Below, in pieces: positions 26,251 to 39,030 of a DNA stretch of 64,000 bases. The stretch is from positions 206,718-270,717 of the forward strand of contig VWYX01000715.1 of assembly GCA_013396525.1 (NCBI GenBank). Direction: 5' to 3'. Origin of the DNA: Chaetorhynchus papuensis. Lineage: Eukaryota; Chordata; Aves; Passeriformes; Rhipiduridae. The notes below the pieces were generated by a model. The model searched no databases. It saw only the letters and a list, made by a program, of their open reading frames with translations, and was not told where the DNA came from. Numbering within the stretch: position 1 is the stretch's first letter; each line of letters starts with the position of its first letter. The translations under genes and the position numbers were made by a program.

Positions 26251-27529
26251 GGACATCCTGATTTCACAGAAGAGTTGGGAGATCAGCTGCATTAGCACTA
26301 ATCATGCTGTACTTGGAGTCTCTGTTATTTTCTGATGTGGTTTTAGCCAAGAAATACTCAGATATCATTGATTTCTTTTTTCTGGGCTCCAGTGTTCATG
26401 TCACGTGCAAAGCCTGAGTTATATCTGGACTGCAATCAACACTGCAGACAGACAATATAAGAAGGGTCCTGGCCCCCAGCCTACCGCCGCTTCAGGTCCT
26501 CTCCTCACTTGGTGATGGAGGAACTTCCAAGGGTACCTCTGTTGACTTCAATGGATTTTTTTATTTGAACCAAAATTTTCAAATCTTACAGGACCATTGT
26601 TAAGAGGGAATGAAAATATTTCCAAAACAAGACAGAACACTGAAACGAGCTCCTGGAGACCACTGAATTTATTTTGTTTTCAGTGCTAAAACCTATCTGT
26701 CTTGGAGTTAAAGACTGAAAACCCATGAATTTAATCTACCTCAAGCTGTTCAGCTCTTTTACTTGAAATATAGGCACTTATCCATAATGGAGGTGGCATT
26801 ACTGACATTAAAAGCAATGAGGAGTTAATTACAATTATTCAAATTTTTTTTAAAAAAAGTGTATTTGCAGCCAAGTGTTATTTGTTCACTTTTGTTCATG
26901 TAGCACTCCTTTTTAAAATTGCTGTAATGTCTAGCCCATTTTAACCTTAGCAATTCCTAGTGCCTATCAGCTCTGTTGGCATCCTTGAGTCAGGAGCAGT
27001 TAGCAAGCCCCAGAACTGCCCCCCTGAAAATTGCATTGCAGTCTGGGCATGTGGTGTTTCTTTATGTCTACCTACGTGGCTGAAGTTAAATGATCCTCCC
27101 TTGTAGAGCAATAAGCAATTCCACTTTTTTTAATATGTTTTTGGATAGCAACCTTTTCTTCAGAATTACAGATTTTTGCAACATTTCTTGTCTTCATATT
27201 TGCTATAAGAATGTAATTAAACTGTATCTTAATTTCAACTCTGACAGACAATCAATTATGAGTTCTTCCGTCTGTGGCCTCTAATTTAGAAGAGTGTCTT
27301 GACATTATATGGATTTTTGACTATGATTTAAAATCATAATAGATTTTCTGTGCCTTAAGATCCCTTGGTGCCTTTTGTATCCCACTCCTCACAAGGAAGT
27401 AGTAACTTATAAGAGCACCAAAAGGAGAATTAGCCAGGCTAACTTTTGTACTGATCACAATTCTAGCTCAGAGACACAATCTGGCATCATGATAGATGAT
27501 ACACAGCTTTTTGCATTTGACACAATGAT
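26251..27529. other. unique non-coding DNA
   Basis: No gene seen. A small cluster with an E-box, a TATA-like hexamer and a CpG-containing patch lies at 26402-26500 (see findings). Confidence 0.5.
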
Positions 27530-28170
27530 AGTGTGAGAGACTGAAATGTTAAGGGTTAATGACTCAAATAATTGGCCACTTGCAAAACCAGAGGGTGCTT
27601 TGCTGATGATGTGCAAGGCAAAAGCCCAGATGAAGAGGGGTTGTGCAGCCACCACTGGAGGCTACTAGCTGGGGTTTGAGCCAGATAAGTGAAGAGGCAG
27701 AACCTGTGAAAGTGGAATGATGCCTTTCATCATGTTAAAGCTGTCTCTTACACAACTGACTCAGGTGTAAAAGTCCCCTCCAGGGAAGGCATCTAGACAT
27801 TCACATGTAGGCCTGAGGGTATTCATCCCTTCTGCTGGGTCATAACCAGCTCCGCTACGCTGAATGAGAAGTAGTTGTCATGACTAGAAGGTGTCATAAA
27901 CCATCAAAGATCCCTCCCACACCTGAGCATTCCACCCATCGAACTTTGGCACTCAAGAGGCCACCATCACTTCGACCAGCGGACAGTGAAATTACAACAA
28001 TCAGGTCTTGTCATTGGACCCATGGGTGGTGATATCTTTCTACTTTTATGTTATTATTTTGTTATAAATAATGATAACCAAATAGGGTACATGCCTCTTT
28101 CCATTGAAGGAAAATTGTTCTAAAATAAACCCTATCTAACTATCTATCTATCTATCTATCTATCTAAACA
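27530..28170. mobile_element. unclassified interspersed element candidate, possibly LTR
   Basis: About 640 bp with composition unlike its AT-rich flanks up to about 28020. It starts near TGTGAGAGAC (27532). It has a late AATAAA at about 28125-28130 and then a (TATC)n run ending in CTAAACA at 28170. TG...CA-like limits, a late polyadenylation signal on the plus strand and lack of coding capacity fit an LTR. I cannot place it in a family, and I see no convincing target-site duplication. It may instead be unique DNA next to a microsatellite. Confidence 0.35.
28133..28166. repeat. (TATC)n microsatellite
   Basis: About eight CTAT units, with one CTAA interruption near the left end. Confidence 0.95.
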
Positions 28171-31100
28171 CCTGTCACTCAGTGTTGTTTGACTCTAATC
28201 TGCCTTAAGGCATTTATTAACAAGAACCTCAGTTACCCTCACCTTCAGGGGTTGGTTCAAAACTGCTTTGGTCTGGATAGAGGCCTTTTTATTTTGTTAA
28301 AAATCCACCCATTTTACTATAGATGCATTTGGCATATATTTAAGACTTGCAAGGATTCATACCTAGAATCCAGAATTTTCTTGAAAGCAGTTCAGTAATT
28401 GATGTAAAGAATGGGTTTGAAATTATTATTCAAAGTTGGATGTTAAGGAAGCTTTATCTGATCCTGAATAAAGAGAAATGACCTTCCTATTGCATTTTGA
28501 AAAGTTTATCATCTCCTTCCCACTGCAGGAGAAAATAGTTCATGCAATAAAATCAGTTCATCATGCTCTAGAATGATTAAAATCCAGCCAGAATCTCTCT
28601 ACTGACACTAGGGAAAAATCTAACTCTGATAAGGAACAAAGATCTCTCTAGCTTGGTTAATGTCTACTAAATATCTATTCAACATACCTATATTGCAGAT
28701 CATTTTTTTTGTGCTGTGTGTCCATGTTGCCAACCAATAACGTTATCAAATGCCCTTCCTTTTCTACCTCAAAGGTTTTATTTGATTTTTCATGTGAGAC
28801 TATGTTACTGACATGATCTTACGGAGTAGTGTTTCATTAATCATTCTGTTCTAATGTTACTTGTCTTTCTTTATCTTGCTATTTCATCACTGCTGTATCT
28901 TATAAACTTTCGTCTTGCAGATGGTTTTGTATGCGCATTATCACATCTATTAGTTTCCTTCTAAGGCATCTTACTCAACCAGCATTCCTAATTCATCTAC
29001 TTCTTATCTCACGATGTAAGATTAATGATATACTGTGTTGTACATGAATTAAAAAGACTGGGAGTATATGCAGCACACCAAAAGCCAGCCTGAGTCACGT
29101 GAGACTACACATAATCTGTTCCAAACAATATCTGGATATTTTTCCCTCCAAAGCTGAAAGCAAATATGCTGGAAGCAAGGGTTATAGGTAAAAGAACTGG
29201 AAGAAGTAACATTTATTTGTGAATTGTTTATTTAGCAACCAGCTTTTTTTTTCTGTGTGCATGGTTTGTGAAGTTAGTGAGAAAAAAAATGGATAACGAA
29301 TTTCTAAGATATATAATTTTAGCAACCATTTTGCAGCATAAGTGAACAATTTACACTAAATGTGAGTAGTGAAAATTGTGACAAAAAGACTATTTCTATA
29401 AGCATCCATCTCTTAAAAATCTGCAGACAGTATTCACTTGAAATGTATTACAATATCTATCTGAAATACATTACTAAATATAATCACATTTCATGTAGCC
29501 TAGAAATTCCACATATGAAGCTGAACTGAGTTCTGTCTTAATTGGAATTATTGTAGGAGTGGGTTTGACTCATGCAGTTAAATGTTTGAGTTGTTTTCAC
29601 CTTGAAATCATAATCTTGTGCAGTTCTTTCATTCAAGAGGGGCTATATTTGATTGCTTTATTAAATGGAAATGAAAACTCTTTTCTTTCTCAGTGTACTA
29701 CCACTTGAATAGCAATTGATCCAGGAAAACTTGGATGTTTTGGGAGCATGGCTGGAGCAGTCTGATGCTCAAAACCACTCTAGAGGAATAAATGTTTTTT
29801 CCCACCTTAATGGAGGAGCTGGACTTCTGTGTCCAAGTATTCATTGTAGGCAGGGAGGAAGAGGAAAGCACTGTGATGAGGCTGGTCATCCAGTTCCAAG
29901 AGAATGGGTGGAAGAACAGATGTTAGGCCAAGCAGATATTAGATGCATTTTTTTGCTTGAATCCCATTAATATGTGTCCATGATTGTCCCTGTTACTGAG
30001 ATAAGAAAGAAATTCCATTGAGAATACATGAATTATGAAATGGCAGTCCTCAGCATATAGGAAAAAATACATAGACGTTTATTAAAATAAAACAGCAGTA
30101 ATTGGACAATTCCATATAAATGAAATTAAAAATATGCTCTATGCAATTAAGGCTACTGTTGCCTTTGTCATCTTAATATTTTTAAATGCAAAGACAATTT
30201 TTTATGCTAATGGGGGGAGAGGGATTGGGAAATGACAGGTACTGTTTCCAGACTTTTACAAGATTTTTAATAACTAATCCCTAAACCAGAAACTTGACAA
30301 TTTAGACATATCATTTTCTGAGTTCTTGTAGACTATTTCTGAAGACTGACAAACAAGAAAATATCCCACTTCTTTGTATAAGATAGGTATTCAGAGTTCA
30401 AGCTCATTAATATTTTCCTTTTATAAAAGAAAGCAGACTCATTCTAACACCCTTGTCAGCCATCAAAGTCTTCATGTTTCTATTCATTGGTCCAGATAAA
30501 AGCCTCAGATAGGTCCATTAATTTCAGTAAAACGATACAATTTATGCTTATCCAGCTTGCTGATGGAACAGTTCTATTCATTTTTACTCCAAATTAATCA
30601 TTTCTGAAGAGAAAGGGGAGAGGAATAGCATCAGACACAGCATGATCCTTCAGCCTCTAACCCAGACCAACATTTGCCTATATTATAGTTACATTGCCTT
30701 GTTTCTTCCACTCGCTTTCAGTGGTTTCTTCCACTCGCTTTCAGTGGTTTCTTCCACTCGCTTTCAGTGGTTTCTTCCCTTTTGATATATCCTCATAGCT
30801 GCCCTTTGTTCTTCAGTTTTCTCAGCATGACTCTTCTCTTCTGCATCTGACATTTCTGCCTATCTGACACATTACATGCATGTGGATAATTTCTTACATG
30901 TGGTATCACAATCTAATCTCAAAAGCTAAACTTATTTTCCATATCGTGCTTATGGAATTAATTAGGAGAGTATAACACTCTATTGATATGACTTAGGAAG
31001 TAGCAGAGCAACTTTGTTGACTGATTTTTTTCTTTTTGGGTTTATATGAATAAAAATACATTTAATATAATTTTTATCCTTTCTGCTAAACTGTTCACTA

Positions 31101-31404
31101 AATGGACAAAATCATAGAGAGTATGGAGAGTTAGAGTTAAAAGAGAGATATAACTCTGCAGCTCTGTAGTGGTACAAGTTATTTTCAATGGCAGTTGATG
31201 ACAGGACCTTAATCCTGCTCTGTTTGAAATTACTTTTCTATCCTTTTGGTTTTGTCTTCTATCTTCTCTTCTGTGCATTTTATATTTACATGTTTCTTTC
31301 CCTACTGTTCACCGTATGTACATTATATGCAGTAGATATTAGAGCTGTACTGACAATGTCTTTAGGTAGTAATCCATGAAGATCAATTTATCCACTGGAT
31401 ATAG
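28171..31404. other. unique AT-rich non-coding DNA
   Basis: No gene or recognised transposon. It includes the 23-bp minisatellite listed separately. The block 29700-29950 is less AT-rich and has an 84-codon open frame (29716-29970), but no motif supports it as coding. Confidence 0.55.
30701..30778. repeat. 23-bp tandem repeat, 3.4 identical copies
   Basis: The unit starts GTTTCTTCCACTCGC and ends TTTCAGTG. Three full copies (30701, 30724, 30747) and a 9-base partial copy (30770-30778) are identical. The sequence on either side is not related to the unit. Confidence 0.97.
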
Positions 31405-32467
31405 TACGGGTGAACTGTAACATGGATGAGAAAGTGGTGGGAATGTCAGATCCAGAGGGTGGTGGTCAACTTTTCAGAGTCCCAGTAAATATCAGTGACA
31501 AGTGCTGTTCCTCAGGGGTCTGTATTGAGGCCAGTGTTGTTTAATATCTTCATTGATGATGTAGATTAAGGGATTGAGTGCCCCCTCAGCAAATTTGCAG
31601 ATGACGCCAAGATGAGTGTTGCTGTTGACACACCTGAAGGACAGGATGCCACCCAGAAGGACCTGAACAAGCTTGAGAATTGGGCCCATGGGAATTTAAT
31701 GACATTCAAAAAGACCAAGTGCAAGGTCTGCACCTGGGGCACAGCAACCCCCAATATCAGTACAGGCTGGGGGATGAACAGACCCAGAGCAGCCCTGCCG
31801 AGAAGGACATGGGGGTGCTGTGGGTGAGAGGCTGGACATGACCCAGCCATGTGCCCCTGCAGCCCAGAATACCAAACGTGTCCTGGGCTGCACCCAAAGC
31901 AGCGAGGGCAGCAGGGGAGGGAGGGGATTCTGCCCCTCTGCTCTGCCCTGGTGAGACCCTACCTGCAGTGCTGCCTCAGCTCTGGGGCCCCAGCACAGGA
32001 AGGACATGTACCTGTTGGAGCAACTCCAGAGGAGATCACCAAGATGAGTTGAGGAATGGAGCCCCTATCCTTTGAGGAAAGGCTGAAAGAATTGGGATTT
32101 TTCTGCCTGGAAAAGACAAGACCTCAGGGTGATGTAACTGTAACCTTCCAGTACCTGAAGGGAGTCTACAAGAAAGGTGGCAAGGAATGTTTCACCATGT
32201 AGGGACAGGACAAGGGGTAATGGCTTCTAACTGAAAGAGAGAAGGTTTGAATTACATTAATTGAATTAAATTCTTTACTGGGAGGGTGGTGATGCACTGG
32301 AACAGGATGCCCAGAGGAGTTGTGGATGCCTCACCCCTGGAAGTGTTCAAGGCCAGCTTGGATGGAGCTCAGAGCAGCCTGGTCTAGTGGTGGATGTCCC
32401 TGCCCATGACAGGGGAGTTGGACTAATATGATCTTTAAGGTCCCTTCCCTCAAACTATTCTATCATT
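31405..32467 (+). mobile_element. CR1 LINE fragment with readable RT active-site segment (+)
   Basis: A roughly 1.06-kb 3' fragment. The RT segment is recognisable. In one frame from 31561 the translation is V-D-stop-G-I-E-C-P-L-S-K-F-A-D-D, so the catalytic FADD codons (31594-31605) are intact, while a TAA lies nine codons before the FADD phenylalanine. The same frame continues 'VDTPEGQDATQKDLNKLENW' past 31612. Distal pol text follows in shifted frames ('VLGCTQSSEGSRGGRGFCPS'-like near 31880-31930). The 3' UTR 'GCCTGGTCTAGTGGTGGATG' leads to the tail at about 32440-32467. It lacks the endonuclease and the N-terminal RT, so it is dead. Confidence 0.96.
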
Positions 32468-35400
32468 TTTCATTACATATAAACTGTAAGTAAATAGATG
32501 AACTTCTAAGCATGCCCAGCCTAGTTCCTATTTATCTGAGTCTAGTATGGCTATATTTGGTTTCTGCAAAGTACTTTGCCTGCTACTTGTCAATGGTTTT
32601 AACACTGTCAAGGAATTCATTAATAAAAAACTTAAGGTAATGCTTTCTGACCTTTCAACTAATTTCATAACTGACTGCTTTTTAGTATTTCCAAATATAA
32701 TTTTCAGACCACTGGGGTGACATTTTAAAACACAATGCCAAAGCATGCAATTAATTGATAATGCAAAAATACCTGATAAACTAAAGATTTCCTTAAGTTT
32801 ACCCAAAGAGGCTGAAAGACAGCAACCACTACATTAACCTTTTCTCCTAAGAGTCACTTTGGGCATTTTGAACAGGTTGCTAATTAGGCCATCAAAAGTA
32901 CAGGGGTTCACTTGTCAGACTTCGAGGTTAAAGACACTCTAGATGACAGACATAATTTTGGCTACCTCAGGAAATAAAAATGTTAACCAGCTTCACTGAT
33001 TTTAAATTGCTGTTGACAGGATCTGAAAAAAAACTCTGACCTTTGTCATATTGAATTCATCTGTTAGTCAGGCAAGTGCTTATGGATGGGAAGACTGACA
33101 CCTTTCACTATCTTTGATATGTTTAAGGTTGTAGCGTGTGAATATGTGCCAGGCTTTTACGAGAAGACACTGAGAATGCAAAAGATTGAAGAAGGCTGTG
33201 AAACCCTGTAAGCTGACCTGTTTCTTCAATTGTCATTTGGCCTAAAAATCCTAAAAGTTGGTTTTCCCTTCTAATGCTGCTGTTCAGGAACATAGTGGTT
33301 TATAAGTACCAAACAAAAAGTGGACATTAGTTCGATTCTTGCTTAGACAGACTTTGACTTTTCTGAGGTATGACAGATAAAGCTTTACCCTATTTCAGTG
33401 TTGCTAACAATATATATTTTTTTAATTCTTGAAAAGTTTAAGGAAACACTATCTACAAAGAGAAGAAACCTCTTAATTGTTTTTTGTGTTAAATATAAAA
33501 TTGATTATGTGATTTTTTTCTTCCTCCTTTTTCCCAGCTATCACTTTGTCATTGCTACCAAAGACCCACAAGGAACAGTCCTATTTGAAATCCTTCCATT
33601 TTCTCTTTTTATCCCTGATTATTTCTCTCGGCTTTTTTAATTTTATCAAACATCTCTGTATTATAAACAATGCTTATACATAAGATAACTATAGTTTTTA
33701 AGCCACATTTAGGATCCTCTGAGTCTACACTTACCTACTGTCAAATATCAGAAACATTTAAAACAGCAATATCTTGAAAAAATACTAAAATCCACTTACA
33801 ATGAATACTAACGACCAGGCATAGAGGCTGTTCTGTGACCCAGCCCAGAAGGGCCACTGGTTATGCCACATAAAGTAGCAGGACTTCAGCTGAATGAAGG
33901 AGACTCCTCCACAACCCAGGAGGAAGAGTTTGCTAGCAGTAGATTTGGGTTAATATCTCAAAAAGGAGCATAAGAAACAAAATTTTGGCATCAACTTTTC
34001 AAATGATACTTTACAGAAAAGAAAGATCCCTTTCAGGACATGTTTTGTCAGAATGGTTGACACATTTTGATTTTTGGGTAGAAACGGCAGAGAGAAAAAC
34101 TCGGGATTGTGACACCTGAATAGGAAGAGGCAAGTGTCGACATCTCAAAATTGGGCATTTAGATCTGTGAGTGAGACAGGATTTCAGACACAGTTACACC
34201 TTCATGAAGGTGATTCATGTAATATAGATAATTAATTAAATGCTTCAGTGAAAATAATACAGGCCATGATATACTGCAGTCTTAAGAGACCTGCTCCTGT
34301 GAGCAGCTGACTTAACAGCTCACTGTTTCAGCACCTCACCTGCTTTCAGTATCTTGAATGTGAAATCCTTTTCCTTTAGGCTTCAGTTCCATTGTAACCA
34401 AAAAGAAAGATTTTTTATATTTTTGGTTTATTTTTTCTTAGGTCATGTAAGTGTAATTGGCTCCCTAGCAAAAGGAATGGGTGCAACTGAGTAAATGGAA
34501 CATGAGGGTATGACCTCCTCATTCTGATAGCAATAAGTTTTTGGATTTGTTTGCCATAAATAGGGTTTAAATCTGCAAATCCAACATTTGTATCACCCCT
34601 GCAGATTTTCAGAGGCAGAGCTTAAAACCTTTACAGCATTTTGGGGGCTAAATGTTATTGTTTGAGAGGGAATAATTCCAAGGAAAAATGTCTACTTCAT
34701 CTCTTGTTCTTCACTCTTACTTTAAAAAAATACACTGAAAATATACCTAAAAAACAGTAATAGAAAGGGAGATCACAGTGTTATTCTCTTTATTGTAGCT
34801 GTTCACAACTTTTGATCATGCTTCAAACACCAGTTAGCATGAAGTGAAATACCAACGATACCAAAGTTCAACGACCCAGTGATGTATTAGCAAAGTCTCG
34901 TTTCAAGTGTGCCAGCTTGAACGTGGTGCATTTTCAAGGTGCCAGGCATGCACAAGTCTATTACTGGAGCTAGAAGGGCTTCTCTGTTATACCTGTGTAA
35001 GAGCATAAAGATATAAACCCGACTCACATTGTGGGCTTACAGGCTACTGCCGTCAGGAGCACAGTGTGCAGATGAACACAGTGTGAAGGTGTACACAGTG
35101 TGAAGGGTCAGTTCCAGTCTGGTACAGGCACATGCTATTCTAGTCTAGTTAATAAGGCATCAAGTGTTTAAAATGAGGATACACAGTAGGAGATTAGAAG
35201 TATATATGTTAGCTAGCTCCTGAGATGGAATCTTTACTTTTGTATGATGGCTCTCATGCTTTTGAACATCGTAGTTTCTTTAAAGATTCTGTGGGGTTTC
35301 CAGTCCCAAAACACCTCATTTATAACTGTTCTGTAGACACAGGCTTGGTTGAAAATGAGCTGCACTTGTTGAAATTGTCATTGTTTCTCTATAAAACTAG

Positions 35401-35884
35401 GGAATACAAGATTGATCATATAAATGATCTAAATGGTTCATTATAATCATACAAAAGGAAATTCAGTGACCTCTAAATAAAATAATCCTTCTTCTTTTCA
35501 AACGATCTACTGAACTTAATTTCTGAACAAGTATAGAAAAGAATATAAAATTACAGTTTTTCTGATTATACAGTTGCATAATAGTAAAATGAAGCAAAGT
35601 GTGCTGTCTGAATTAGCTGGCCCACTGATGGATGATATGCACATACTGTGTAAATGTTCAAACATGTACCCACATGAATATTTTTTTTAGTTTTTCAAAA
35701 CATTGCATATTGTAAAGTATTTAAAAAGTGCAAGCAGAACAGAATTCTCCTATTGTAAGTAAAAGAAGAGAAGAAATATTTTCTTTCTCCTAAGCAGATA
35801 ATTTATCATATTTAATCCTTCGTCTGGAAATATAATTATGTCTTTATAGACTAGATTTATATCTGAAAATCCAATGAATTTTAG
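32468..35884. other. unique AT-rich non-coding DNA
   Basis: No gene or recognised transposon. It includes a 17-bp tandem repeat (listed separately). The 33790-33960 block is more GC-rich but unassigned. Confidence 0.55.
35060..35110. repeat. 17-bp tandem repeat, 3 copies
   Basis: Three contiguous 17-base units start at 35060, 35077 and 35094. All begin CACAGTGTG and then differ at a few positions, so the array is imperfect. Confidence 0.9.
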
Positions 35885-36240
35885 ACCATCGATAACATTT
35901 TAAACTGACTTTTGACTCTCTCCAAGGCCCGAGATCCCACCACTTCTCTGGATGACCTGTGATCAGTCACCATTATAGTGAAAAGCTGTTTCCTGATGTC
36001 CAGATGGAAACACCTCCTGTGTTTCAGTTTGTGCCCAGCATCTCTGGTCCTGTGACTGGACACTGCTTCAAAGAGCCTGGTTCTGTCTTTGCACTTTGTA
36101 AGCATGAAGAAGATCCCCATGAGCCTTCTCTTTGTCACCCTCTGTTGGACTGTCTCCAGTACAACCCATATCTCTCTTGTACTGGGGGATCCAGTCCTGG
36201 TTTGACCTCACCAGTGCTGAGCAAATGTAAGGAAAATGAT
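35885..36240 (-). mobile_element. CR1 LINE 3' region fragment (-)
   Basis: The plus strand carries inverted CR1 text in order: 'CCCACCACTTCTCTGGATGA', 'AAGCTGTTTCCTGATGTCCA', 'GATCCCCATGAGCCTTCTCT', 'TGGACTGTCTCCAGTACAAC', 'GACCTCACCAGTGCTGAGCA'. On the minus strand (35881-36138) an 85-codon remnant includes 'HLDIRKQLFTIMV' and 'SSREVVGSRALERVK', similar to the end of CR1 pol. The simple 3' tail is not obvious at 35885, so this copy has lost or decayed its extreme 3' end. Confidence 0.85.
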
Positions 36241-38990
36241 GTAGGGATACTCATGTCACCTAGCTGGGAGAGGAAACAAACTGCAAGGAATGTCTCAAAT
36301 GTACATCATTTTTCAGAAGGGGTTTGAAGGACCTGAGTCTCTCTCTAGTTGACAGAAAATTAGTGGGGGCATTGAACACGCTGACCTTTTGCTACCAGAA
36401 TTTTGGCACTAGGGAACTCTTGAAAGAAGTGGGAGGAGTGTTCAAAACAAGTGAAAAAACTTTCTTATAGCATGTGCTCTGACCTTACGTTACAAAGAAG
36501 ACAAAAGTGCCAGCTTCTCTACTCCAAGTACCAGGATATTCTCACAAGCTGCAGTATCTCAATGCTCAGGTTATAACCAAAAAGAAAAGAACAAATGCTA
36601 CATAATATTTTGGAATACACACAACTGCAATCTTTTAGAAAAATGTTCAAGGCCACTCTTGCTTTGAGTGAGGCTCCAGAAAGAGCGTGATTACCCATAT
36701 AGTGATATTTCATGTTTCTTTCCTCCCAATTTTTGTTTTTTACTAAGAAAATAATATATCTGAATGTGCACAGGGAACATATATGCTAAAGATGATAGTG
36801 AAGAGCCTTTCCAAAATGACTGCTCATTCAAATAGAAGATAGTAAATGATGGCCTCTGAGAGACTGTGTCTCTTTATAGTAAAAGAACTTAGTCTAGAAA
36901 CCTGATCTCTATTGGTCAGTGCTGACCTTTCTCTTCTCTCTCTCCTTGCTTCTGTGGGTGGACATATGAAACAAGGGGGTCTCTGAACAAATTTCTGCAA
37001 CAAATGAGAAGAATAAAATCAAATTCAAAAGGCCAAATGCTAAAACATATAATTTATGCATATCAGATACTTTAATATCAGACTCTAATTTGTCATACCC
37101 AAAGTGCATCTATAAAGATATTTTGTGTTGTCTCATCTGCAGTTCTCTTGCTCCATTTCAGTTTTTTATACCTCTCCTCATTTAATCCTGACTTTCTCAA
37201 GTATTTTCTAACTTTTCATAAATCACACATACAGGAAGTAGAAACTCATTATACCAGCCAAGATAACTTTTTTTAAAAATTATAAAATATTTTCCAATAC
37301 AAGTTTTCAGACTAAATCAACACAGACTCCTCTTTGGAAAATGCCTCTTATCAGTTTTATGTTTATGCAGAACATATAAAAGTCTGAATTTTTAAAAGTT
37401 CTTCTTTCCCAAAGTGTGTATGTCTAAAAGAGTCATAATGTGCTTAAGTAACATGATATTTGTAATCTTGGAAACTCACAGGTCTGAAAGTGTTCAATGA
37501 TTTTAACTGAATCACAATGTAATCCAGTTGGCTTCAGTGGATCCACTTGGATGAGACACATGTACAGGACACAGAGGTAACTGATGAAAATGTTTTAAAA
37601 TTTATGTCAATTTGCTGACTTTAGCTGCTCTATTGCAGCATTCCCTGCTGTAATTGCCTACAGGGATATTATTTTCACTATACTCTTTTAAAGAGCTTCC
37701 AGGGGTGTAGTAGACATCAGAGTAGAAATCATGGAATCACTGTGATAATACAGATTTCAGTCACAGTCTCTCTCTTTCCTTTGCCCCAAATACACACTAT
37801 TGAAAATTAAAGGGTTTTGACTGATTTTTCATTAATTTATTTTTTTCCAGACAGTCCAGAACATTCATTTCATCAGTGTGTTTGAAACCAATTGTGAAGT
37901 AAAAAATAACTGTATTTTATTTAAATACCTTTTATCTGCCACAAATGGGATCATTATTTTAAATCATTAGTTCCAAGGGGTCATAATTTTGTGAATGTTA
38001 ATATGTAGACTATCCAACTTATGTATATTTGTCAAGACATTTCGGTACAAAACATGCTTAGGCCTGGTCTTCCACAACATTCTGTAGGAGATTACCTTTC
38101 AATGAGGCATTAAATAAACAATAAGGCCGTGAGAAGCATTCAGCAACCCTGATGGGACGGCATCCTGGTGATTGTCTCTGTTCCAGTACGTAGGCCTGTT
38201 AGACTTTCTGATTTCTGTGCTGGCGATAGCATTTCCATTCAAAAGTAAATATTACAGTTGGAAAGAAGAGCAAGACTGAGGACTAGTTTACAAATGTCTG
38301 TTTAGAATGAGAGGAGCTATTATTCAGAAGCTATTCAAATTTTGCAAACTTAATTTTCAGTTTAAAAGTTTTTCACCTTCCACAACTGGTACACAATGAG
38401 GCCACAACCCTGTGCTCCACAGTGCACAGTGGTGCAGTTCTCTTCATTAACCTTGTCTGGAATCTCTGCAAATCACCTCTCTGACCATTCCAGTTACAGC
38501 TCCTATCTTTTCCTACAATTATGGAACAGCTCAGGTTTGAAGCAAACTCAAAAGATTACCTTCCCCAGCCTTCTGTGGAAAAGAGTGCCAATAAGATTAT
38601 CGAGTATCTTCCACAGTCACATCCTGAGAAACTCCAATGATAGGAACTCTACCACATCTTTGATAGAAAGGTGTTTGATTTTTGTTTTGTTTTGTGGGTT
38701 TTTTTTTTTAAGATGCATGTTATTTATTAAATGACAAATTAATTTGCTTAAAGCCTCTATATATTTAGAAGTTTGTGATAGATTTCATTTATCTATTTGC
38801 TTGTATTAATTTATTAAGGACGGAAACATATTAAGGAAATGTAGTTCAGAATTACCAAAAAAACTTTATAGGATCCAATAATTTTATACTGAATAATGCA
38901 TATTGTGACTTAGATGTTCTATAATACATTATTTAATGCATCTTTTAATGTGTATATGTGACAGTGTCTATACAGTGACATATGGCATAA

Positions 38991-39030
38991 TATATCATCT
39001 ATATATATATATATAATATGTATATATAAT
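38991..39030. repeat. (TA)n microsatellite
   Basis: About 40 bp of TA dinucleotides with a few interruptions, including a run of about eight TA units at 38999-39014. Confidence 0.9.

Noticed and set aside
28133..28166. CRISPR-like or regulatory array
   Set aside because: A plain tetranucleotide microsatellite without spacers.
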